A stretch of 42,631 nucleotides of DNA from Candidatus Parcubacteria bacterium (GTDB lineage Bacteria; Patescibacteriota; Minisyncoccia; UBA6257; 2-01-FULL-56-20), in NCBI GenBank assembly GCA_027324805.1, contig DAHVRZ010000006.1, positions 1 through 42,631 of the forward strand. The letters are read 5' to 3'. Shown piece after piece: positions 1 through 8,792 of the stretch. The translations under genes and the position numbers were made by a program. The notes under the pieces are model-generated. The model searched no databases, was not told where the DNA came from, and saw nothing but the letters and a program-made list of their open reading frames with translations. How positions within the stretch are numbered: the stretch's first letter is position 1; every line of letters starts with the position of its first letter.

Positions 1-116
1 TTGCTGTCGGCCACGATGATCTCGTAGGGGAGATCGGTCAGATGGTCCTTGATCTGCTTGAGGGTCGTGCCGATGGCCTTTTCCTCGTTGAGGGTGGGGA
101 TGACGATGGATATCAT
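1..116 (-). CDS. Family 2 glycosyltransferase, N-terminal fragment (runs off window)
   Basis: Reverse-strand translation from an ATG at 116 reads as the start of a GT-A fold family 2 glycosyltransferase: the first strand plus the motif VIPTLNEEKAIG, then a helix and a second strand ending EIIVADS. Family 2 enzymes use a nucleotide-diphospho-sugar to glycosylate a polyprenyl phosphate, lipid or polysaccharide at the inner membrane face. Only about 38 residues lie in the window, so the acceptor cannot be guessed. The start lies 3 nt beyond the DedA stop codon on the same strand, which suggests translational coupling in one operon with DedA. Confidence 0.75.
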   Translation of the reverse strand, partial: MISIVIPTLNEEKAIGTTLKQIKDHLTDLPYEIIVADS

Positions 117-119
117 GCT

Positions 120-716
120 TCACTCCATTCTACCACCGAACCGCCCCCTCATGAACCTCCCGAAGCCGTAGGCTGCCGCGAGCCCTATCGCAATGACCGC
201 AAGGATGAACATCCACCGCAGGCCTTTGTCTATGGTCACGTAAAGATTCCCGAGGAAATAACCGATACCGATGAGGAATCCCGTCCAGACGAAGCCGCCG
301 AGAAAGTTGATGAACATGTATTTCCTGAAGTTGACGCGCGCCGCCCCGGCCGCCATGAGCGTCGCGACCGCGAAGCCGAACCCCATCGTGATTTTGGAGA
401 TGAAGAGGATGCTCGTGTGGTGGTTCTGGAAGAACGTTTCCACCTTCTCGATGCGCTCATTGGTCACGCTCACGAATTTCCCGTACTTTTCAATGAAACT
501 CCGCCCGCCTCGTCGGCCGACCCAATACCACGTAGCATCACCAATAAGGTCGCCGGCCATCAGGAGGAGATAGATGGGCCAGAAATCGAAGAAGCCCGCA
601 CGGATGAGGATTCCGGAGAGAAGCATCACGATGGGCCCTTCGACAAAGGCCAGCGGGAGGGCTATGGGATACCGATAAGCGAGGAACCACGCAACGATCG
701 GCGACGAGGGCAGCAT
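120..716 (-). CDS. DedA/SNARE-associated family membrane protein
   Basis: This is a 198-residue integral membrane protein of the DedA (SNARE-associated Golgi protein) family, whose members are linked to lipid-carrier recycling, membrane homeostasis and proton-motive-force maintenance. Visible family features are the re-entrant segment after FVEGP, the central GDxxGDxxWYWVGRRGG-type stretch (here DLIGDATWYWVGRRGG), and a later hydrophobic half containing FLGGFVWTG. The open frame extends upstream to 854, but the ATG at 716 is preferred. A -10 box (TATACT, 729 to 724 on this strand) sits 7 nt before it, and the longer frame would run into the divergent thioredoxin gene. The glycosyltransferase follows 3 nt downstream. 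The exact transported lipid is unknown. Confidence 0.85.
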   Translation of the reverse strand: MLPSSPIVAWFLAYRYPIALPLAFVEGPIVMLLSGILIRAGFFDFWPIYLLLMAGDLIGDATWYWVGRRGGRSFIEKYGKFVSVTNERIEKVETFFQNHHTSILFISKITMGFGFAVATLMAAGAARVNFRKYMFINFLGGFVWTGFLIGIGYFLGNLYVTIDKGLRWMFILAVIAIGLAAAYGFGRFMRGRFGGRME

Positions 717-723
717 AGTGTTA

Positions 724-746
724 AGTATACACAAGTCTGATATAAT
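724..746. promoter_or_regulatory. Divergent promoter pair for DedA (-) and DsbA-like gene (+)
   Basis: TATACT on the minus strand (729-724) lies 7 nt before the DedA ATG at 716. TATAAT on the plus strand (741-746) lies 7 nt before the ATG at 754. Neither has a good -35 at 17 nt. The two core promoters interleave, so polymerase at one should obstruct the other. Confidence 0.6.
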
Positions 747-753
747 TGAGCTC

Positions 754-1602
754 ATGGAACAAGAAAGCATGGAGGAGGAAGTGGTGATTGCGGAAACGGA
801 GGCCGCCGGGGGTCCGCAAAAATCCAAGCGCGATATGATCCTCCCGCTCAGCATCCTTATGGCCGCTATGATGATCGCGGGCGCCCTCGTGTTCGCGACG
901 CTCTACAAAGGAGGCGGAGGTAACGGCAATGCCGGTGGGGCGGGGAATGCGTCCGCGGCGGCGGGTACGCAAGCCGCAGCAGGTGCGCAGGCCGGGACGG
1001 CGTCCGCCACGACGACCGCCGCGATCCTTGCGCTCGGCCCGCGCGACGCGATCCTCGGCGACCCGAACGCGCCCGTTACTGTCATAGAATACGGTGATTA
1101 CCAGTGCCCCTTCTGTGCCGACTATTTCCAGAAGCTCGAGCCGGTGATCAAACAGCAATACATAAATACGGGTAAGGTGAAGATGGTGTTCCGCGACCTT
1201 CCATTCCTTGGTGCCGAATCGGTGGTGGCCGCCAATGCGGCGCAATGTGCCGAGGATCAGAACGCGCTCTGGGCATATCACGATGCGCTCTATACCGCGA
1301 AGCTCGCCGATGACGCGAAGGGGGGAGGAGAGCAGGATGGTTTCTTCACTAAGGCATTATTCCTGAGTATTGCCTCCCAGCTCCATCTGAATACGACGAC
1401 ATTCGCGGCCTGCGTCAGTAACAATGCCGATGCCGGTTACGTTGCCCAGGAAAAGAGCGGCGCTGAGACATTGATCGGAGGCGATTCCACGCCAACCACG
1501 TTCGTGAATGGCGTGATGGTGACCGTGGACGGGCAAGGCGCGGGCGATGACCAGACGGCGGTTCTCCAGGCCATCGCGGCGGCCGTTTCGGCGGCGAAAT
1601 AG
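754..1602 (+). CDS. Membrane-anchored DsbA-like thioredoxin-fold protein
   Basis: This 282-residue protein has a short acidic cytoplasmic tail, one membrane segment (about residues 29-50) and a Gly/Ala/Thr-rich linker (52-90). An extracytoplasmic thioredoxin fold of the DsbA/DsbG type (Thioredoxin_4) follows. The redox site is CPFC (118-121) within EYGDYQCPFC, and a cis-proline loop is seen in STPTTFVNG near the C-terminus. It should catalyse disulfide formation or isomerisation in exported proteins. The start was set at 754 because a -10 box ends 7 nt upstream; the frame reads back to a GTG at 718 inside that promoter. It sits head to head with DedA and upstream of glutaredoxin and thioredoxin reductase. 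No DsbB/VKOR partner is visible in the window. Confidence 0.85.
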   Translation: MEQESMEEEVVIAETEAAGGPQKSKRDMILPLSILMAAMMIAGALVFATLYKGGGGNGNAGGAGNASAAAGTQAAAGAQAGTASATTTAAILALGPRDAILGDPNAPVTVIEYGDYQCPFCADYFQKLEPVIKQQYINTGKVKMVFRDLPFLGAESVVAANAAQCAEDQNALWAYHDALYTAKLADDAKGGGEQDGFFTKALFLSIASQLHLNTTTFAACVSNNADAGYVAQEKSGAETLIGGDSTPTTFVNGVMVTVDGQGAGDDQTAVLQAIAAAVSAAK

Positions 1603-1621
1603 GCCTATAAAATAAAGGGTT

Positions 1622-1650
1622 TTGACTTCGGCCATCGCGGCTTTTAAAAT
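1622..1650 (+). promoter_or_regulatory. Sigma70-type promoter of the SPW-like gene
   Basis: TTGACT (1622-1627), a 17-nt spacer and TAAAAT (1645-1650). The ATG at 1660 begins 9 nt after the -10 box, so the message should be leaderless or nearly so. Confidence 0.7.
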
Positions 1651-1659
1651 AAAGCGACA

Positions 1660-1995
1660 ATGACGGAAAATTGGACCGAATTCGGAGTGGGGGCTTTCAT
1701 CCTCATCGCGCCGTGGATATTCGGCTTCGCGGACATTCCGCTCGCGCGGTGGACGGATGTGCTTGCGGGTCTCGTGCTTGTGCTTATGAACCTTTGGGCG
1801 ATCTACGGAAAGGATGCTGCTTTCCCCGCGGGTACCGCGGCGGCAGATAAGGAAAAAGAAGGATTTTCCATGGCTTCCGTCTCTCAGATGATGGCCCAGA
1901 CGGTTGCGGTGAAATCCAGTATTGTAGTAAAGAAGGAGGAGAGGCCCAAACGCGGGCGTCGCGCAAAAGTCGAAAAGGTTTTAATAAATTCTTAA
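1660..1995 (+). CDS. Small SPW-repeat-like membrane protein with basic tail
   Basis: This 111-residue protein has two predicted membrane segments (about 9-25 and 31-48). The segment around APWIFGF and the following W..VLAGLVLVLMNLWAIYG resembles one unit of the SPW repeat family (typical core SPWxLGF), whose function is unknown. The C-terminal 50 residues are polar and end in a Lys/Arg-rich stretch (KKEERPKRGRRAK) probably facing the cytoplasm. Full SPW proteins normally carry two such units, so this is a half-size member or a distant relative. It has its own promoter and lies 20 nt before the glutaredoxin gene. Confidence 0.55.
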   Translation: MTENWTEFGVGAFILIAPWIFGFADIPLARWTDVLAGLVLVLMNLWAIYGKDAAFPAGTAAADKEKEGFSMASVSQMMAQTVAVKSSIVVKKEERPKRGRRAKVEKVLINS

Positions 1996-2015
1996 AAATT
2001 ATTATCAATAATTCC

Positions 2016-2264
2016 ATGGCACAACCGCATGTTACCATCTACACGACCCCCGTCTGCGTTTACTGTAAGATGACCAAAGATTTCTTCGCCAAGAACGGTA
2101 TTCAGTATGAAGAAAAGAATGTCGCGACCGATCTTCAGGCGCGCAAGGAAATGGTGGACAAATCCCAGCAGCTCGGCGTTCCCGTCATCGACATCGGCGG
2201 CGATATCGTGGTCGGCTTCGATCAGAAGAATCTTGAGACACTCCTCCATATCGGAGAAAAATAA
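2016..2264 (+). CDS. Glutaredoxin-like/NrdH-type redoxin
   Basis: An 82-residue thioredoxin-fold protein with the N-terminal strand VTIYTTPVCVYC, the redox motif CVYC (residues 14-17), the cis-proline loop GVPV and a final GF..KNLE helix. These are the standard landmarks of glutaredoxin/NrdH/YruB-like redoxins, which reduce ribonucleotide reductase or other cytosolic disulfides. The thioredoxin reductase gene follows after 11 nt in the same direction. This supports an NrdH-like protein reduced directly by the reductase rather than by glutathione. No convincing Shine-Dalgarno is seen. The exact client is inferred. Confidence 0.85.
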   Translation: MAQPHVTIYTTPVCVYCKMTKDFFAKNGIQYEEKNVATDLQARKEMVDKSQQLGVPVIDIGGDIVVGFDQKNLETLLHIGEK

Positions 2265-2275
2265 AACAACGCTCC

Positions 2276-3196
2276 ATGTATGACCTCGTGATCATCGGCG
2301 GCGGACCCGGCGGTGTCTCTGCCGGCATCTACGCCGCCCGTAAAAAAATGAAGACCGCCCTCGTCACCGATTCGTTCGGTGGCCAGTCCTCCGTATCTGC
2401 CGGCATCGAGAACTGGATCGGTACGAAGGTGATCTCCGGCTTCGACCTCGCGAAATCCCTCGAGGAGCATTTGCGCGCGCAGAAAGGGATAGATATCATC
2501 GAGCCCGACACCGTACTCTCCGTCGTAAAGAAGGATGACGGGACGTTTATGATATCGACAAAGGATGGAAAGGCCCTTGAGACGAAATATGTGCTCCTTG
2601 CTTCCGGCAGCCGCCGCAGACGGCTCGGTATCCCCGGCGAGGACAAGTATGACGGCAAAGGCGTCGTGTTCTGCACGACCTGCGATGCGCCCCTCTTTGA
2701 AAAGCAGGATGTGGCGGTCGTGGGCGGCGCGAACAGCGCGCTCGAGTCCGTGCTTGATCTCATCCCATATGCTTCGAAGATATATCTTCTCGTCCGTGGT
2801 GATGCCTTGAAAGGCGATCCCATTACGCAGGACAAAGTGAAATCCCATCCCCAGGTGGAGGTTGTCTTCGGCGCGGTGCCGCAGGAGATAACGGGGGACG
2901 CGTTTGTGAACGGTGTAAAATATTTGGACAAAAAGAGCAACGAAGAGAAGATGCTTGCGGTAAAGGGCGTTTTCGTCGAAGTCGGCCTCCTCCCGAACTC
3001 GGACTTCGTGAAGGATCTCGTGAAGCTCGATCCGTATGGGCATGTCGTTGTTAACGCCGCGACGCAGGAAACGTCGTGCCCGGGCATCTGGGCCATCGGC
3101 GATGTGACGGATTCGCTCTACAAACAAAACAACATCTCCGTCGGCGAAGGCGTCACTGCGGCGCTCAATATATACGACAAAGTGAAGATGGCATAA
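2276..3196 (+). CDS. trxB: Thioredoxin reductase (NADPH, FAD)
   Basis: A 306-residue, full-length low-molecular-weight thioredoxin reductase. The FAD-binding Rossmann motif GGGPGGVSAG is at 8-17, and the redox-active pair CTTC (133-136) is followed by DAP where most enzymes have DGP. The NADPH-domain motif is GGANSALES and the second FAD motif GIWAIGDVTD is near the end. It transfers electrons from NADPH to a thioredoxin-like partner, most simply the adjacent glutaredoxin-like protein. The gene ends one nucleotide-level step before a strong intrinsic terminator, closing the thiol-redox block. Confidence 0.93.
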   Translation: MYDLVIIGGGPGGVSAGIYAARKKMKTALVTDSFGGQSSVSAGIENWIGTKVISGFDLAKSLEEHLRAQKGIDIIEPDTVLSVVKKDDGTFMISTKDGKALETKYVLLASGSRRRRLGIPGEDKYDGKGVVFCTTCDAPLFEKQDVAVVGGANSALESVLDLIPYASKIYLLVRGDALKGDPITQDKVKSHPQVEVVFGAVPQEITGDAFVNGVKYLDKKSNEEKMLAVKGVFVEVGLLPNSDFVKDLVKLDPYGHVVVNAATQETSCPGIWAIGDVTDSLYKQNNISVGEGVTAALNIYDKVKMA

Positions 3197-3222
3197 AACG
3201 GCCCGCAAGGGCCGTTTTCTTA
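3195..3222 (+). terminator. Intrinsic terminator after trxB
   Basis: Perfect 10-bp stem (3195-3204 with 3209-3218) with a GCAA tetraloop; the stem's own 3' T4 provides the U tract. Confidence 0.9.
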
Positions 3223-3251
3223 TCCACATGCGGTTTTGGAGATAATGCGGC

Positions 3252-3257
3252 TATAAT
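3252..3257 (+). promoter_or_regulatory. -10 box upstream of pilin-like fusion gene
   Basis: TATAAT at 3252-3257 downstream of the trxB terminator. No good -35 box is seen. The ATG at 3289 is 31 nt further on, so this message has a normal-length leader. Confidence 0.5.
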
Positions 3258-3288
3258 TGATATATAAGGTTGCGTTGGCACGATCCCC

Positions 3289-5127
3289 ATGCCGGACGAA
3301 AATCTCCTCAAATACATAAGGGACGGGCTGGCCATGGGCCGCACGGAGGATATTTTGCGTCCCTTGCTCCAGCGCTCCGGCTGGAAAGAGGAAGATGTGA
3401 ATGAAGCGTTTCGGGTCGTGCATGGAGGAGCTCCTGCTTCGGCGCCGGAGTCCGTATCGCCATCACTACAGCAACAGCCGCAGATACAGCCGCAGCCGCA
3501 GATACAATCACAAATCCAACCGCAGATAGAAAATATGCCGCAGCGACCGACGCGCTCCGGCAGCGGAGGGATGGGTAGGTGGATAGCAGGCGGCGCGATC
3601 GCGCTCGTCGCGGTCGCAGGCGGCGCCTGGGCGGCGTATGCATTCTTTGTACCGCCCTCACCCCAGCAGGTGCTCGATGCGATGTTCCAAAAAGGGTTTG
3701 CCGACATAAACTCCATGAATATGGATATGGCCGTAGCGACGGATGTCAGGATAACCCCTGCAACGTCATCGGCATCATCATCGCTTTCGCTCACGGGTGG
3801 GGCGGCGAATCCGCTTGGGGGATACGCGGCGATGTTTTTGGGGAACGGATCTTCCGAGGTGAAGTTGTCGCTCGACGCGAGCGGAACGCTGATCGTGAAT
3901 CCTGCGAATGTGAGGAGCAGTGATGAGAACGTAGCGGCCACCGTTACGATAAACAATGGAGGTCAGAGTGCTTCATTCTCGGGGAGCGGAGAGGTCCGCG
4001 CCCTCCCGGACGCCACCTATTTCAATATCGCAATGCTTCCGAATTTTGGATTCTTCAATGCATCGGCACTCGAAGGGAAATGGATAGAGTTTCCGACCAC
4101 CACATACGATACGGGCGCTTCTTCGCTTGCAGTTTCGTCGAGCACGCTTTCGCCTACGGATGCGGCGCGGCTTACGACGGCCGCCGAGAGTGCGATCAAG
4201 ATCACGAAGACCCTTCCCGACGGGACGATCGGCGGCGTTCCCTCGTATCATTACGCGTACACGATCGACCCCGCCGGAGTGGATGACCTTATTGATGCCG
4301 CCGTGCAGGCAGGGAACGACATGGCGAAGCAGGAATCCTCGACGGTCCAGACGATCGATGCGAGCACGACCGCGCAGATGAAGGATCAGGCGAACGCAGC
4401 GCTCTCCGCACTCGGTTCGCTGGGTGGCGAGATATGGATCGGCAAGTCCGATCATTATCCGCATCAGGTCACCTTTGCGGCATCGTTTTCCACGAGTACC
4501 CCGGCCTATGGATCCGCGACCGGGACGGTGAACGTAACGAGTACGATCACGGACATCAATGGCGGACAGACGGTGACGGCTCCGGCGAATGCAGAATCGT
4601 TCGCGGATATCTTCGCGTACATGCTGACGGGAGCGCCGACGAACTCGCCGGAATTGCTGGCGCAGGGGCGTGATGCGAACAGGATAAGTGACCTTGCAAC
4701 ACTGAAGTCGGCCATTTCCCTTTATTCCGTCGATATGCCGACTCCGGACTTCGCCTGCACCAACAAGAAGACGATCTACGCCTCCGCGCCGATCACGCCC
4801 CCTCCCGGGTGGACGGCGGGAGCGCATATGGGTTCCCGCGCGGTCAACGGCACGGGTTGGATTCCGATCGACTTCGCATCGGTAAGCTCAGGATCTCCGC
4901 TCGGGAAACTGCCCGTCGATCCCTCGAACAATCCAAAGAAGCATCTCGTCTATCTCTTCGCCTGCGACCCGTCGAACAATACATATGAATTGGATGCGGT
5001 TATGGAAAGTAAGAAGTATGGCAATGGAGGATCGAGCGATATCGTATCAACCGACGGTGGCAATGATCCGAACGTGTACGAGGTCGGCACCGATCTCTCC
5101 CTGATCCCGGATAATTTCTGGCGGTAA
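3289..5127 (+). CDS. Large single-pass exported protein with pilin-like C-terminal module
   Basis: The 612 residues divide as follows. A small helical N-terminal domain (1-45, LLKYIRDGLAMG...GWKEEDVNEAF) resembles the cytoplasmic helical modules common in CPR membrane proteins. A Gln/Pro repeat linker (60-82, PQIQ units), one membrane segment (97-121) and a long Ser/Thr-rich extracytoplasmic region follow. From about 460 (RDANRISDLATLKSAISLY) the C-terminus matches the alpha1-C/beta domain of CPR type IV pilins and pseudopilins. The usual N-terminal pilin prepeptide is absent, so it is a membrane-anchored fusion, not a classical pilin subunit. The middle region could be a lipoprotein-type (LolA/LppX-like) fold, but that is only a guess. 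It overlaps the next gene by one base (TAATG). Confidence 0.6.
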   Translation: MPDENLLKYIRDGLAMGRTEDILRPLLQRSGWKEEDVNEAFRVVHGGAPASAPESVSPSLQQQPQIQPQPQIQSQIQPQIENMPQRPTRSGSGGMGRWIAGGAIALVAVAGGAWAAYAFFVPPSPQQVLDAMFQKGFADINSMNMDMAVATDVRITPATSSASSSLSLTGGAANPLGGYAAMFLGNGSSEVKLSLDASGTLIVNPANVRSSDENVAATVTINNGGQSASFSGSGEVRALPDATYFNIAMLPNFGFFNASALEGKWIEFPTTTYDTGASSLAVSSSTLSPTDAARLTTAAESAIKITKTLPDGTIGGVPSYHYAYTIDPAGVDDLIDAAVQAGNDMAKQESSTVQTIDASTTAQMKDQANAALSALGSLGGEIWIGKSDHYPHQVTFAASFSTSTPAYGSATGTVNVTSTITDINGGQTVTAPANAESFADIFAYMLTGAPTNSPELLAQGRDANRISDLATLKSAISLYSVDMPTPDFACTNKKTIYASAPITPPPGWTAGAHMGSRAVNGTGWIPIDFASVSSGSPLGKLPVDPSNNPKKHLVYLFACDPSNNTYELDAVMESKKYGNGGSSDIVSTDGGNDPNVYEVGTDLSLIPDNFWR

Positions 5128-5975
5128 TGAACGAGCCGATCACCGACGTCAATGCCGGCACGGTGACGTATCTGAAGAAGCACCCGCTCTGGATCGTCAT
5201 TCCTTTCGGTGTCTTTATTGTTGCGGCGGTGTTCGTCCTTGCGTATCCGTCGATAGCCCCGGGCGACCGATGGGGGAGCATTGCGGTATCCCTCCTTCTC
5301 CTTGTGGTCGTTCCCATCGGCATCGTCCAACAGAAAGTGCAGGACGAGTTCATGCGCCAATTCGCTGCGGCGAACGGATATCAATTCTCGGTGTTCGGCG
5401 GCGATTACAGTACTCTCGATGGCGCGCTTTTCCGCCTCGGCAACGGCGTTCGAAACATCCGTGATGTGGTGAGCGGAGCGTACCTTAATCTCCCGATCGC
5501 GCTGTTCGATTATTCATATGAGACCGGATCGGGCAAGAACCGGCAGGTGCATCGCTACACGGTATTCCAGCTGGGGTTCGATACGGCGATGCCGGATCTT
5601 CTTCTTGAAAGGAAGTCGTTCCTTTCGAGCGATTCCCTGATGAGCAAGCTCCCGGAACACATCAAATTGGAAGGAGATTTCGATAAGGAGTTCAACCTCA
5701 CCATTAAGAAGGGATATGAGATCGAGGCGCTCGAGATATTCACTCCGGATGTGATGGCGGAACTCATGGATAGGTGCCGGAAGTTCAGCCTCGAGATCGT
5801 GAACAACCACCTGTTCGTCTATGACAATAAGGTAGTGGAGAACAAGGCCGATCTCGATGCTTTTTATGGCGTGGTGCGTTATTTTGCCGAGACGCTCGGA
5901 CCTGTGCTCGCGCGCATGAAGCCGGCGCTTGAGGCGCAGGCGGAGGTCGCGGCGGAGATGCAATCAGGAAATTAA
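5127..5975 (+). CDS. DUF3137-like two-TM protein of unknown function
   Basis: This 282-residue protein has two membrane segments close to the N-terminus (about 20-40 and 48-66), then a roughly 200-residue soluble domain. That domain has the pattern ...FAAANGYQFSVFGG... and a conserved-looking cluster near EIFTPDVMAELMDRC...NNHLFVYDNK. The layout and the latter stretch resemble DUF3137, which has no assigned function. Its start codon overlaps the stop of the preceding pilin-like protein (TAATG), so the two are translationally coupled and probably act together in the envelope. Confidence 0.5.
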   Translation: MNEPITDVNAGTVTYLKKHPLWIVIPFGVFIVAAVFVLAYPSIAPGDRWGSIAVSLLLLVVVPIGIVQQKVQDEFMRQFAAANGYQFSVFGGDYSTLDGALFRLGNGVRNIRDVVSGAYLNLPIALFDYSYETGSGKNRQVHRYTVFQLGFDTAMPDLLLERKSFLSSDSLMSKLPEHIKLEGDFDKEFNLTIKKGYEIEALEIFTPDVMAELMDRCRKFSLEIVNNHLFVYDNKVVENKADLDAFYGVVRYFAETLGPVLARMKPALEAQAEVAAEMQSGN

Positions 5976-6168
5976 AAACAGTAAAACCGGTTTGATAAAA
6001 ATATGATGAATTTTACTTTAATAGTAAAGGTGGCATTCGTATAAACGCGGACCGAAAACTTCACTGGTCATATAAAACGGCCACAATGCGGCTGCTTTAT
6101 ATCCGTCTTGAGGTTTTTTTGGGGAACGGCGTGATAGGCTTATGTTGCCCGCGGATCATGAGCCATGC

Positions 6169-6196
6169 TTGACTCGCCGTTTTTTTGCCCTATAAT
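6169..6196 (+). promoter_or_regulatory. groESL promoter
   Basis: TTGACT (6169-6174), a 16-nt spacer and a consensus TATAAT (6191-6196). The transcript start would fall inside the CIRCE operator directly downstream. The rest of the 286-nt gap before it (5976-6168) holds only weak inverted repeats. Confidence 0.85.
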
Positions 6197-6201
6197 TCCT
6201 A

Positions 6202-6228
6202 TTGGCACTCTAGGGTCGGAAGTGCCAA
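6202..6228 (+). promoter_or_regulatory. CIRCE operator (HrcA binding site)
   Basis: TTGGCACTC, 9 nt, AAGTGCCAA: the arm length, spacing and sequence match the CIRCE consensus (TTAGCACTC-N9-GAGTGCTAA) with few substitutions, which are compensatory in the arms. Its place just after the -10 box predicts repression of groES-groEL by HrcA and release on heat shock. HrcA itself is not in the window. Confidence 0.93.
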
Positions 6229-6261
6229 TTAGTATAAATTATGTCGTAATAATCAAAAATC

Positions 6262-6552
6262 ATGAATTTTAAACCATTATCGAATCATCTGTTCCTTGAG
6301 CCGGTCGAAGAGGAGAAGACGACGAAGAGCGGTATTGTGCTCCCCGAAACCGCGGAGAAAGAGCGGCCGGTGAAGGCCAAAGTGGTCGCCGTGGGTCCGG
6401 GCAAGCGGAATGAAAAGGGCGAGGTGGTGCCGATGGCGGTGAAGGTCGGCGATGTCGTGCTCTTCAAAAAATACGGTCCGGACGAGTTCGAGCTCGACGG
6501 TAAAAAATATCTCGTCGGCGACGAGGATGACATCCTTGCAGTGATCGAATAA
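6262..6552 (+). CDS. groES: Co-chaperonin GroES
   Basis: 96 residues, the normal length for Hsp10. The N-terminal PLSNHLFLEPVEEEKTTKSGIVLP and the mobile-loop region, followed by the VVAVGPGKR and VGDVVLFKKYGPDEFELDGKKYLV motifs, are characteristic. It caps the GroEL cavity during ATP-driven protein folding in the cytoplasm. It is the first gene of the CIRCE-controlled operon, with groEL 26 nt downstream. No Shine-Dalgarno is evident; the start is fixed by family alignment. Confidence 0.97.
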   Translation: MNFKPLSNHLFLEPVEEEKTTKSGIVLPETAEKERPVKAKVVAVGPGKRNEKGEVVPMAVKVGDVVLFKKYGPDEFELDGKKYLVGDEDDILAVIE

Positions 6553-6569
6553 TTTTTAGAAATCTTTAA

Positions 6570-8237
<1,668 letters not shown>

Positions 8238-8278
8238 GGGAACAAAACCGGAACTTCAGAGGAAGGAAAGAGAGAATC

Positions 8279-8310
8279 AAGGCCCGCGCAATGCGGGTCT
8301 TGACTTTTTT
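8279..8310 (+). terminator. Intrinsic terminator after groEL
   Basis: 9-bp stem (8279-8287 with 8293-8301, one G-U pair), a 5-nt loop beginning GCAA, then a T6 run at 8305-8310. Confidence 0.8.
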
Positions 8311-8327
8311 ATATTATATGATAATAT
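8300..8327 (+). promoter_or_regulatory. Promoter of the small secreted protein gene
   Basis: TTGACT (8300-8305) is embedded in the groEL terminator. A 16-nt spacer follows, then TAATAT (8322-8327) preceded by an extended TGN element (8319-8321). Confidence 0.6.
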
Positions 8328-8363
8328 ATTTCCTATGCCTCAATTGGAGGTATGGAGGGTAAA

Positions 8364-8627
8364 ATGAGATTGGCAGTTCTTTTTCTGGGGGCGCTTACGA
8401 TATGCGCCCCGGCTGTTGCCGAAACGGCGGCCATGACGGTGAAGCCTGCAACGCCACGGTTCATCGCTCCGATGAACGGCAAAGCGACCATTCCACGGGT
8501 AAAACCCGCAGGAATAACCGTCATCCCGGCAACCAGAAAGGTAGTCGGGATCGTAAGGCCGGTCGGCTTGCCGACGCCGGTAACCGTGAAGTTTCCTCGA
8601 GCAGGAACGCCTAAACGGGCGTTCTGA
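8364..8627 (+). CDS. Small secreted proline-rich cationic protein
   Basis: This 87-residue product has a clear Sec signal peptide (MRLAVLFLGALTICAPAVA, AxA cleavage before ET). The mature part of about 67 residues is rich in Pro, Val, Lys and Arg, with about a dozen basic and one acidic residue and spaced Pro-containing motifs (KPATPR, PRVKPAG, VIPATRK, RPVGLPTP). I do not recognise the family. The ATG at 8364 is chosen because a strong Shine-Dalgarno (GGAGGG, 8354-8359) stands 4 nt before it; the frame also reads from 8352, which would spoil the signal peptide. It is a one-gene unit bounded by its own promoter and a perfect terminator, so it is probably well expressed. A cell-wall-binding or antimicrobial role is possible but unproven. 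Confidence 0.65.
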   Translation: MRLAVLFLGALTICAPAVAETAAMTVKPATPRFIAPMNGKATIPRVKPAGITVIPATRKVVGIVRPVGLPTPVTVKFPRAGTPKRAF

Positions 8628-8688
8628 TCGCCCTTATTGCCGCCGCCGCCGCAAAAGATTGTTCCATTGTTCTATTCTCCCAATCAGC

Positions 8689-8726
8689 GCCCATCCTCAG
8701 TACTATCGAGGATGGGCCATCTTTTT
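8689..8726 (+). terminator. Intrinsic terminator after small secreted protein
   Basis: Perfect 10-bp stem GCCCATCCTC (8689-8698) with GAGGATGGGC (8708-8717), a 9-nt loop and a T5 run at 8722-8726. Confidence 0.9.
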
Positions 8727-8757
8727 ATATGGCATATAAAATGCACCCAATACCGAC

Positions 8758-8786
8758 TTGAATTCGTATATAAAGTGACGTAAAAT
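8758..8786 (+). promoter_or_regulatory. lemA-htpX promoter
   Basis: TTGAAT (8758-8763), a 17-nt spacer and TAAAAT (8781-8786). The ATG at 8793 follows after 6 nt, so the transcript is predicted leaderless. Confidence 0.75.
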
Positions 8787-8792
8787 AAAGAT

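Noticed and set aside
3470-3535. Short-period DNA repeat (CAGATACA/CAGCCG units), possible CRISPR-like array
   Set aside because: It is an in-frame PQIQ protein repeat in a linker; no spacers or palindromic repeats. No CRISPR array was seen anywhere in the window.
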